This document shows, piece after piece, positions 46,480 through 56,249 of a stretch of 64,000 nucleotides of DNA. Below the pieces are notes generated by a model, which worked only from the letters and a program-made list of their open reading frames with translations, was not told the origin of the DNA and did not search any database. Where the stretch lies: positions 63,202,724 to 63,266,723 of the forward strand of contig NC_068935.1 of assembly GCF_023091745.1 (NCBI RefSeq), in the 5' to 3' direction. This DNA is from Budorcas taxicolor. Lineage: Eukaryota; Chordata; Mammalia; Artiodactyla; Bovidae. The position numbers were made by a program, and so were the translations under genes. The stretch's first letter is position 1. Every line of letters begins with the position of its first letter.

Positions 46480-49060
46480 AAATCATGCCATTTTGAAAAA
46501 TTCATTGTGTCTTTACTATTTCATTTCTGGCATTAATAAAGGTCATAAGGAAGAATCATGACCTAAGTGTCCTCTTATTTGTTTTAAGTACTGACCTCTG
46601 ATAAAAACTCAGAACATGTTTTGAAGGCTGAGTGTTGAAAATAGACTTTCATGCTGTTTTCAAGTACAACAGGCCTAACCTGACGCACATGGAATGCCCC
46701 ACATCCATGTTACTTCACTGCAAGCCATTCAGCAGGTGGCTGTAACAAGCACTGTTTCTGGTCACCCAAACTATGGCTTTTTTTCTGGTTCAGAAACTTG
46801 CATCAGTAGTTGACAGTAAAATCAACGGCCCAGCCAGATACCACAGATAAGGTGACCTTCAATACTGACATTAGAAGGTAACAGCACCCAGCCTGCCTCC
46901 CCACAGCAGGGGTCTCTTGTTCCTCACCCCTCTTTTCCCCATGGCTGATGCTCCAGCTGCCCTGGGTGCCGGGTCAGCAGCGTCTCTAGGCCACGATGTA
47001 AGGCAGAGACAACCAGAGTAGCCAGGGTTTGGGTTTCAGGGAACCAAGCAAAAGACACAGACCTCACAGCCAAGGGGAATCCTGGTGCTGAGAGAAAGGA
47101 GGGGAAGCCATGTGAACTTCCTCACCCTGGTCAAAGACCACAAACGGTTTTTCCCTGACACTCCAGACCAAGCCCCCAATCTAAAGAAGGGTATGTTGGC
47201 CCACAAGGCTAACCTGAGAAGCAAGGGCCAGGAAACCTAACCTGAAGGTCTCTGAGCCCAGGCCCCTTGAGCTTTGGCCTCTTACTCCACCAGGCACCTC
47301 CCTAAGTTTCCAGCTTTCTACTTTATTTTCTTTGATCTTAAATTGCATTTATTATAATTTCTTTAATTGTGCCATTTGTTTTTATAAATTTAGTTTTTAT
47401 TTTCTGATACAGAGTGGCACTATGCAGGCTGGAGCATGGGGCCCCAATGGGAGAGAGCAGAGCTGAGACACAGGCCCCTCCCACATGGGCACCTCACTGA
47501 TGGCAGATGGGGCATTGGAGAGCCTAAGGGACAGGGTGGCCTTTCCAATCAAGGCTGCCAGTCACTGGAACTCCACAAGGCCAGTCGTGAACCCGACCCC
47601 ACTCTGGCACCACACACAGACATCGCTTCCTGGGAGACCTCTGTGGGGAAGGCAGGGAAATCCATGGGACGTGTCCCTTCATTTCACTTCTGTCCAGCAC
47701 TGTGTTCTCATGGTCTTTGTTTCATGGTCAAAACCTCTTATTTCAATGAGTTTTAGCCTCTGTTTACTTTCACACAAAATAACACAACCTAATTGTTTTA
47801 TATCTGTCTTGAAATTTTAAATATTTCCACTTTTGTTTTTGTTCTTCAATATGACTTTTAATTCATTTTCACACTCTATGGTGATAGAAGTTAGAATAGT
47901 GGTTACCTCTATCGGGAAGAGGCAGGAAGTAAAACAAATTTGTAAATTATACTGTATTATAGAAGGGGTTGAGCGGTGTGGGAAAGAACAGCATGAAGAC
48001 GATTGACTGCCCACCGGGCTGTCAGGAGGGTGGCCGCAGGAGGAAGGCAGGTGAGAAGATGAGACATGGGCAGACTCGGAGATGACGGAGGTGGCCAGGA
48101 GCTATATTTGAGAATTAAGTCAAGGCAGGGAGAACAGACTATGCAAAAGCACTAATCCCTCAAAAAACCTGAAATGTTGAGGGTACAGCCAAGAAGCCAG
48201 CGTGGTCAGCATGGAGTGAACAAGAGTGAGCACAGCAGAGGGGGTACAGAGGTAATGGGGATTCACAGATGAGAATGTGGGGCCTTTATTGTCATTATAA
48301 GGACCTCTGGCTTATATTCTGAGTGAGAATAAAGCCAGTGAAGGGAACTGAACAGGGGAGACATATCTGGCTTACATTTTGAAAGGAAGGATCACTGTAA
48401 CCACTAGAGGTGCTTCAACACCATTGCCACCATCCCCAGTAGCAGCACCTGCCTCCCTCCAGCCCACCGGGGCAGAGCTCTCTGGGTTCTGTCATGGCAG
48501 ACTCTGTTCATGCTTATGGAGGAACAGGAGCGGCTCTGCCCCGCCACTGGCCTCAAAGATCCCTTTAAAACCGGCCAAAATATATGAAGCTCAGGCTGTG
48601 AAAAAACTGGGCATCAGGCCAGGGAGGATAAGCAGTGATCTTTGGGAGCTGAGACATGGAAGAAACAAGCTGTGCAGCTGCCCCAGTTTGCTGTCTACAC
48701 AGACTGCCAAGGGCATGTCCTGCCGGCCCCCTGGATGTCGAGGGGGGATCGCAGAGCAGAGGCTGTTGGAGCTGGCAGGTGGCAGACCAGAGAGGAGAGG
48801 GCGGCAGAGGGAGGAGAGAACCCTGCATGAGAGAAAACCTCTCTCTCCAGAGAGTCTGCTGGAGCCATAGCAGAAACTTGCCATTCAGGTGACATCATAT
48901 ACAGTACTCAAAGGGATCTTGTCTCAAACTCCCACTGATCAACCCTTAAGGCAAGACTCAACAGGATCAAAGTGTTTCTAAGTAAGTAAATAAGATTACA
49001 TTTTTAAAAGTTGTGGAATATACCTAGGGAAAAATACACCCAGCACCCAAGGAAAAGAGT
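46480..49060. other. Unassigned stretch between duplication and L1 scrap
   Basis: No exon is recognised. Long open frames near 47436 and 48379 have no family resemblance I know. Sequence near 48380-48880 (CCAAAATATATGAAGC..., GAGAGAAAACC...) may be non-coding repeat. Confidence 0.35.
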
Positions 49061-49084
49061 ATGCCAAGAATGAGAAATATCCAA

Positions 49085-49245
49085 ACCATTATGAGGAGAG
49101 AAATCAATTGATAAAAGGCATCTCAATTGGAAAGGAAAAAGTAAAACTATCCGCAGACATGATTGCCTATGCAGAAAATCAAATGGAACCCACAAAATAT
49201 TGACAAGAACTAATCAAATTTAGCAAGATTATAGGATAAAAGATA
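49085..49245 (+). mobile_element. L1 ORF2 scrap
   Basis: CATCTCAATTGGAAAGGAAA and GACATGATTGCCTATGCAGA, then ATTTAGCAAGATTATAGGAT, are L1 ORF2 sequence. Confidence 0.75.
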
Positions 49246-49544
49246 TATGAAGAGACAGCTAACTCCCCACATGCAATCACTTAACTAATTGTCCCAGCAC
49301 TTTTCTTCACTGACTTGAAATAAGTACAGTTGGGCACAAAATTTTTATTTTAGTGTGCCTAGATGTTTTGTCTCCTCATACAAACAAAGTTTTTTATTTT
49401 AGTAGGAAATCAAGCCAGTTGTGACAAAGATGTTGGGCAACCAGAAATCTGGTAGCAGATATATTTTCTGAAAAGAAATTGTGATCAAGAGTCTTTTTTT
49501 CTTTTTTTGAGGAGAGTCTGTTTTCTCTCTCTTTTGTTTTGTTT

Positions 49545-49655
49545 TGTTGCATTTCACGGCTTGTAGGATCTTAGTTTCCCACCATGGGACCAAAGCCATG
49601 CCTCCTGCAGTGGAAGCCTGGAGTCCTGACCACTGGACCACGACAGAATTCCCTG
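49545..49655 (-). mobile_element. CHR SINE (antisense)
   Basis: TTGTAGGATCTTAGTTTCCC through GGACCACGACAGAATTCCCT. Confidence 0.8.
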
Positions 49656-49867
49656 TGATCAAGAGTCTTAAAAAAGGAATAGAGAATCATTTAGGTCAAT
49701 ATTTCTAACTTTTGGAATATGTTAAAACTTTAAGGAAATAACCATTAATGGAAAGAATTATATACACGAATTCCACTGAATCATTAACCACAGTAATGAA
49801 AAAATTGTAAACAACTTAAATGTTCAATAATTACATTATTATTGCTGTTGTTTTTATTTAATAACCC

Positions 49868-49992
49868 GATTTTAATTTTTTGGCCATGCCACATAGCATG
49901 TGGGGTCTTAGTTCTGCTACCAGGGATTGAAACTGCAGCCCTTGCACTGGAAGTGCAAAGTCTTAACCATTGGACTGCTTGGGAAGTTCCCA
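49868..49992 (-). mobile_element. CHR SINE (antisense)
   Basis: TTTTTTGGCCATGCCACATA through ATTGGACTGCTTGGGAAGTT. Confidence 0.85.
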
Positions 49993-50107
49993 ATAATTAC
50001 ATTATGATGCATCTTATATCTATTCAATAACACATTTTTGAAGAGCTTTTAGGAAGTGGAAAAGGTAGTATATTAAATTAAAAAAATCAGGAAAATCTTT
50101 AATGCTA

Positions 50108-50278
50108 AACTTGATAGAAGACAAGAGGGGATGACTGAGGATGAGATGGTTGGATGGCATCACCAACTCGATGGACATGAGTTTGAGCAGGCTCAGGGAG
50201 TTGGTGATGGACAGGGAGGCCTGACGTGCTGCAGTCCATGGGGTCCCAAAGAGTTGGAAATGACTGAGTGACTTAAAT
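50108..50278 (+). mobile_element. BovB 3' end
   Basis: GATGAGATGGTTGGATGGCA, GTGATGGACAGGGAGGCCTG and GAGTTGGAAATGACTGAGTG form the BovB 3' terminus. Confidence 0.92.
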
Positions 50279-50528
50279 GAATATTACATGCTTTTATAAA
50301 TTTAATGCCCAAGTACAACTAGAAAATATTGTTTAATATTGACCATATTTAGTGCTGAACATAGGGCTCTAATTTCATTTTCCTAATTAGTTTTGAATTA
50401 CCTTGTCCTACTGGAATAACTGAATTTCAGAACCTTCCCCCTAACACAAGAACAAATATAAAAATTTTTTTTTTAAATCTAGAAGCGCATTAGCTGAAAA
50501 GAAACTGAGGCACATAAAGTAGCTTAGC

Positions 50529-50534
50529 TTTATT
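50529..50534 (-). terminator. Polyadenylation signal of the LAGE3/CTAG-like gene
   Basis: AATAAA on the minus strand, about 190 bp past the stop codon at 50726-50728, in a context (GCAGAAAATAAAGCTAAGC) suited to 3' end formation. Confidence 0.6.
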
Positions 50535-50725
50535 TTCTGCTATAATAAACAGTGAAGCATCCCACTCCTCAAGCAGCAGGGAAACAAAACAAGTGAACCA
50601 AGAGAGACCAAAGGCCACTACAGGCAAAAACTTAGGCTCAAATAACAAAGTGGCAATGACTCTTGAGTATGAATTCCCTATCGCTGCCGAGTAGAGGACA
50701 CAAGGCTAGGCTTCAGCTCCTTTCC

Positions 50726-51661
50726 TCAGCCTAGGTTTCGGAAAAGCTGATCGAGGAACGGGTTGATGGTAAGTCGGATCAAAGCAAGGTCTTCAGCACT
50801 CCATCTACTAAAACCGGGGAAAATCAGGTTAAATGGGAGTTTGTTCCTGTAAGTCCAGGGTACCAGCCCCCCTCCTTATACCAAGCCCCTCAGTGTCCAT
50901 TATTGCACTCTTAAGAGGGAGCTGACACCACAGCACCCGACGCCTACCCCCCACTCCCCAAGGCAAACTCATCTGGAACTGACACAATCAAGTCACTGCC
51001 ATTCACTACAAATTCCTTTCGAATAATTCCTTGGTGGCGTTGGGTATCTGGGAGCAGAGATCTGCGAGCCAAGTATGCCTCCCGTGGGGACTGGAAAGGC
51101 ACTCTGAGTGTGCTGGGAGAGACATGGTTAAGGCACCATCCATTACTGAATTTGCTGGTTTCTCAGGCTTCCTCACACCTCAGCGGTCCGTTTTTACCCC
51201 AGGATGCCCATGCTTCCAACCACCACCTGAGACCACCCTGAGCTGCCTCCCTAACCCTTTGGTCCATCTTCCCCACCCTCCAGGCTCCTCACGCCTTGAC
51301 AACCCCATTCCCTGCCAGGCTGCCCAGTCCTGCTGCCCTGGATTGCCCCCGTGCTCCCTTCTATCCCTTCCTCACGGGGCTGGCATGTTTCCCACCACCA
51401 TACCACTGACCGTGCCTAGGGAAGCTCCATGAAAGGATACAGCACCACCTCTCCAGGTCTAGGCCTTACAGCCACAGGTGCTACATCTCCACCAGGTCCT
51501 GGGGCACCTGGTGCCCGCTCACTCCGGAGAAGAGCTCTAGCAGCTTCCATCAGCGCTCTTTCTCTGCCAGGCCCACCACGGCGGCGTAATGGGCCCCGGT
51601 AACCACTGCGGCCTGAGCCCTCACCTTCAGCACCACCTGTGCCACTACCCGATGCCTGCAT
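50726..51661 (-). CDS. Intact three-exon LAGE3/CTAG-family (Pcc1-domain) gene
   Basis: LAGE3 is the Pcc1-like dimerisation subunit of the KEOPS complex, which makes the tRNA t6A modification; its relatives CTAG1/CTAG2 (NY-ESO-1) are testis-expressed tumour antigens. Exons on the minus strand are 51661-51441, 51112-50984 and 50807-50726. They are joined by GTATCC..CAG and GTCAGT..TAG introns and read without a break for 143 residues plus TGA. The N-terminus is Gly/Arg/Ala-rich and starts MQASGSGTGGAEGEGSG, like CTAG proteins. The Pcc1 domain then runs VLTLRVPFQSPREAYLARRS, IIRKEFVVNGSDLIV and RWSAEDLALIRL to NPFLDQL, aligned without gaps to LAGE3. The C-terminal helix is about ten residues shorter than in LAGE3. 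The start at 51659-51661 was chosen because it gives MQA as in CTAG. Divergence from LAGE3 is large, so it is a paralog, and the exact symbol is uncertain. Confidence 0.85.
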
Positions 51662-51664
51662 GGC

Positions 51665-52080
51665 TGCCACACGACGCCCTCAGACGCCAACACAACTGGC
51701 AGAAAAATTGACCTCCGCAGGAAGTCCCTCCTCTTCTGCGTAAGGACGGCAAAAGTGCGCCTGTGCAGACACGCCTCAGGGCGCCTCCTCGCACCAGATT
51801 GGTTACTGCCCAGCCTGCCCCTGGAAAGCCCGTGGGGCTGGAGGGACTCTGCTCCCTCATAAAGCCACGCAGCTTTCAGGTGCCCGCAATGTGCCTGCAC
51901 ACTCGGGCCCCTCCAGTGCTCGCCCAGATGGCATGGAATGGACCCCGCCAAGTGTCCACAGAGACGCCACTGAGACACAAGTGACAGCTTTCCAGGCTCA
52001 CGTCCTAAAGCTAGTTCCACAAAGCAACTTTGATTTCTCCAACGTATGCCACAGAAGGGTCTCACTAGACTAAGATGCCA
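51665..52080 (-). promoter_or_regulatory. Upstream region of the LAGE3/CTAG-like gene
   Basis: The 400 bp before the start codon are richer in CpG than the surrounding sequence. They contain an ETS-type ACTTCCTGCG (minus strand, near 51716-51725). No TATA box is evident. The open frames across it are in other phases and show no family resemblance. Confidence 0.4.
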
Positions 52081-52479
52081 GTCGAGGGCAAGGGGCCAAG
52101 CCACACGACCCACCGACATCCCCCCTCTGCCTACTCCACATCTATACCTGTGCTGTTTGACTGGAGTGATAGCTGGCACTTCCTATGGTCCATGCACTGT
52201 TTCAGCTGCTTTCCATGTGTTCATCCATCATGTCAGTTTTCAGACAGTATGGCCATGTCGGTGTCCTGTCTCCCGTGATGCAGGTCTCCTCCAAACAAAT
52301 CACACACACCCAATCTCTCACCAAAACCAGTGAATAAAAGTCTTGTGCATTTTGGTTTCTGGATGTCTCAAAACTATGATGACTGCAGTGCTCCATCAGG
52401 CACTGGACTTAAGTTGGGTCTGAATGGTGAGATCTGCAAAGGATAATGATAATGACAATGACAAATAATTTGAGTGGCA

Positions 52480-52880
52480 CAGTGACAGAACTATGAAGGA
52501 AAGAGAGTGTATGATAGAATGAGTTTCACAGAGAGTTTACCACCGCGACAGGCGAATGCTTTTGAGTGAGTGTGACAGAGTGAATGTGTGATTGGGACAG
52601 GAATTTAAAAGGACAGTGTGTGACGGAAGAGGCAGAAACCATGACAGAGGGAGTGTGTGTCCGAGTGTCAGAGATACATTCTAAGAGAGATAAGGTGTGA
52701 GAGAGAATATGTGTGATGGACAAAGCATTATAGAGTGATGCAGGAATATTACAGAAAGAGTGCATGTGACAGATAATCTGACTCAGTATGAAAAAGTAAA
52801 TGTGAGAGACTGTGTGAAAGAAAATGGGTCTGTCACACATATCAGAATGGGACAGGGAATGAACCTGACAGTGGGAAGCA
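52480..52880 (+). repeat. Degenerate GTGACAGAG-type simple repeat
   Basis: GAGTGTGACAGAGTGAATGT and related phrases (GTGACAGA, GTGTGAGAGA, GAATGTGAGAGAC) recur through about 400 bp with no fixed period. Confidence 0.75.
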
Positions 52881-52984
52881 GCAGCCTGGGCAAGTGAGTC
52901 AGTCCTTGGAGACCATGTTTCCCCCAGGGCGGCCATGCCCAGGTAGCCATCTGGGGGAGGTCAACAAATTGACTTTGTTCAGCT

Positions 52985-54452
52985 GCCCAAGAAGCACTGA
53001 TATTAAAAAAGCTAGTGGATGTGATGAAATTCCAGCAGAACTTGGCAGATCCCTAAAGGAGGATGCCGTCAAGGATTTCATTCATTATGTCAGCAAATCT
53101 GCAAGACCATGGGACTGGAAAAGATCAATCCTCATCCCAATTGCCAAGAAGGGTATAGTTAGTACCAAAGAATGTGCTAACCATCAGACAATTGCACTCA
53201 TTTCCCATGCTAGTAAGGTCATGCTTAAAATCTTGCATACTAGGCTTCAACATTGTGTGAACCAAGAACTTCCAGATGTCCAAGCTGGGTTGAGAAAAGG
53301 AAGAGGAACTAGACATCAAATTGCCAAAAATCACTGGATTATATAGAAATCAAGTGAAGTTCAGAAAACCATCTCATACTGTTCCTCGACTAGGCTAAAG
53401 CCTTTGACTGTGTGGACAATGAAAAATTATGGAAAGCTCTTAGAGAGATGGGAATAGCAGACCATACTACCTGTCTCCTGAGAATCCTGGGTGCGGGTCA
53501 AAAGGAAACAGAACCCTATATAGAACAACTGATAGGTCAAGATTGAGAAAGGAGTATGACAGGGCTGTCTTCTGTCACCCTGTTTGTTTAATCTATATGC
53601 TGAGAACATCTTGAGAAATCCCAGGCTGAATGAGTTACAAGCAAGGATCAAGATAGGTGGGAGAAACATCAACAACCTCAGATACATGGATGATACCACT
53701 CTAATGGCAGAAAGTGAAGAGGAACTTAAGAGCCTCTTGAGGAGGGTGAAGGAGGAGCATGAAAGAGCTGGCTTAAGACTAAATATTTAAAAAACAAAGA
53801 TCATGGCATCTGGCCCCATTACTGCATGGCAAATAGAAGGGGAAAAGGTGGAAGTAGTGACAGATTTCCTCTTCTTGGGCTTCAGAATCACCGTGGATGG
53901 TGACTGCAGCCATGAAATCACAGGATGATTGCTTCTTGGCAGGAAAGTGATGACAAAACTAGACAGGGTGTTGAAAAGCAGAGACATCACTCTGCGGCAA
54001 AGGTTCATAGAGTCAAGGCTATGGTCTTTCAATTGATTACACACGGTTGTGAGATTTGGGCCGTAAAGAAGTCAGAGCACCAAAGAATCTGTGCCTTCTA
54101 ACTGTGGTGCTGGAGAGGACTCTTGAAAGTCCCATGGACAGCAGGAATATCAAACCAGTCAATCTTAAAGGAAATCAATCCTGAATATTCACTGGAAGGA
54201 TGGATGCTGAACCAGAAGCTCCAATATTTTGGTCATCTATGGGAACAGTTGACTCACTGGAAAAGTCCCTGATACTGGGAAAGTTTGAGGGCAGAGGAGA
54301 AGAGGGTGTCAAGGGGATGAGATGGCTGGGCGGCATCAGGGATGCAATGAACATGAACTTGGGCGAACTCCAGAATATGGTGAGGGACAGGGAGGCCTGG
54401 CGTGCTGCAATCCATGGGGTCACAAAGAGTCACACAGGACTGGGCGACTAAA
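52985..54452 (+). mobile_element. BovB LINE, long 3' copy
   Basis: It encodes KKASGCDEIPAEL, SILIPIAKKG, MLKILHTRLQHCVNQELPDV with QAGLRKGRGTRHQIA, and the RT palm NNLRYMDDTTLMAESEEELK. It ends GGCGTGCTGCAATCCATGGG. Stops (for example TAG at 53344) and frameshifts show that it is dead. Confidence 0.96.
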
Positions 54453-54706
54453 AAACAACAAAAGCTGCCCAGGCCACGTTGTTCCCAATCAGATTCATCA
54501 GTAATAAAGCTTATATTTGGGTTGAAACACATGTCAAGGGGGATGTGTCAAAGGTTGCAGATGCTAAGCTGGACCTGTTTGAAAAGAGTGGGAAAGGACC
54601 GGCAGCAGGCATGAGTGGATGGTGTAAGTGAACTCCTTGTAGAGGAAATGATTCAGGTGGTCTAATTTATAAAGCCACACACTTTCTTTTGGGCTTTCGA
54701 AAGACA

Positions 54707-54905
54707 GGTGGCGCTAGTGGTAAAGAATCTGCCTGCCAAAGCAAGGGATGCAACAGACAGGTTCCATCCCTGGTGGTGAAGATCCCCTGGAGAAGGAAAT
54801 GGGAAGCCACTCTAGTATTCTTGCCTGGAAAATTCCGTGGACAGAGGAGACTTGTGGGCTATAGCCTGTGGGTCACAAAGACTCAGACAAGATTGTGCCC
54901 ACACA
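54707..54905 (+). mobile_element. Bov-A2 SINE (in duplication copy B)
   Basis: GGTAAAGAATCTGCCTGCCA and TATTCTTGCCTGGAAAATTC. It is the counterpart of 44550-44740. Confidence 0.9.
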
Positions 54906-54989
54906 TACATATACACATATACTTTTAATCCAGAAGAAAGCAGAGGTTAGAGAAGTGGCTACAATTCAGGACAGAGCAAGATAAAACAT

Positions 54990-55278
54990 GATGAGGACTT
55001 CCCTGTGGGTTCAGTGGACAGGAATCCACCTGTTAATTCAAGGGACACTGCTTCAAATCCTGGTCAGGGAAGATCCAACATGCCACGGAGCAACTGACCC
55101 CTTGCCCCACAACTACTGAGCCTGTGCTCTCGAGCCCATGTTCTGCAATATAAGAGAAGCCACCACGATGAGAATCTGGTGCCCAGCAACTAGAGAGTAG
55201 CCTCCACTCCCTACAACTAGAGAAAGCCTGTGTGCAGCAAGGAAGACCCAGCACATGCAAAAATAAATAAATAAAATC
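54990..55278 (+). mobile_element. CHR SINE (in duplication copy B)
   Basis: GGACTTCCCTGTGGGTTCAG through CAGCACATGCAAAAATAAAT. It is the counterpart of 44829-45110. Confidence 0.88.
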
Positions 55279-56249
55279 AACAGGAGGAGAAGAGAGCAGG
55301 TCAGCTTCTCTGACTAAAAAGCAGTGCAGAGATGGACTAGGGAACCTATACAAAAGCCAAATGGGAAGTAAAGCCTCGTAGTCACTTACAGACAACTAAC
55401 TGAGCTCTCTATCCCAGGTTCCCCTGTGGGTGCTACAAAGCGGGAGCCACAAACAGGCATTTTTACAGTTTTAGTTGTTGGTTTAGCAGATATTAATGGG
55501 GTTCACCATAATCCCTGGAGAAAATCATGTTAGGGCAGAAGCAGATTCACATGGGTAGTAGAGTAGGTGTGGACACTTTGGTCAGACATGGGTGAGGAAA
55601 GCCCAAAGAATGCACCGAGCAAGGGTCTAGCATGTTGACTTCTGCTGTCATCCATACACAAGTGGAAACTCATGAATTAAACAGACCCATCTGAGGGTCT
55701 GACCTTAGGGTAGAAGGAAAGTCAGTGGGACATCTAGGTGGCTCTGACTCATGCCTCCACAGATGACACCATGAGGATACCCTCATAAACTCCCACTGAG
55801 GGGAATGGTCACAGTTTCTCAGGTGCAGAAACGCTGGAGTTCAGGGATGTGCAGGCTTCACTGGATTCAGTCATGCCTGGCTGCTCTCTGCTATGGCTGC
55901 ACCCATCTCCACTCCTACCATATCCTGCAACCTTTGCGGGTTTCCTCTTCTATAACTAACCTATTTGTATCCTTGCCAATTTCTACAAATTACAGTTGCA
56001 GTTATCTTCTCGATGATCAGCAGGATATGAAAAATATCAGTATATTCTTGATATTAATCTGTCATGGTTTGAAAACAATGTTTAGGAAGTACTTCTCCAC
56101 TCCACGCTCACAAGGATATTTTCTTAAAATTTTTATAGTAGCTTTATTTATTTGATAACTCGGGCAACATTTTTGCTGGACACCATTCTAGGTCTCTATG
56201 TAGGTTACAGGCTAGCCAGGAGAGACTGTCAAGAGATGAAAAAAAAAAA

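Noticed and set aside
46137..46496. A 119-codon plus-strand open frame in duplication copy A
   Set aside because: Copy B at 59396-59750 carries frame-breaking differences, and the sequence runs into MLT1 LTR, so it is non-coding.
51419..51440. Extension of LAGE3/CTAG-like exon 1 to YPFMELP and a stop
   Set aside because: I first joined this to exon 2 and found no donor. The GTATCC donor at 51440 with the acceptor at 51113 gives a gapless family match, so the extension is intron.
51550..52179. A 209-codon minus-strand open frame over the LAGE3/CTAG-like promoter
   Set aside because: It overlaps exon 1 in another phase and is best explained by the CpG-richer composition. The spliced three-exon model has direct homology.
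52894..53790. Reverse-transcriptase-like proteins as a possible retron or phage-defence system
   Set aside because: The sequence is BovB LINE with its characteristic downstream 3' end, and stops and frameshifts are present.
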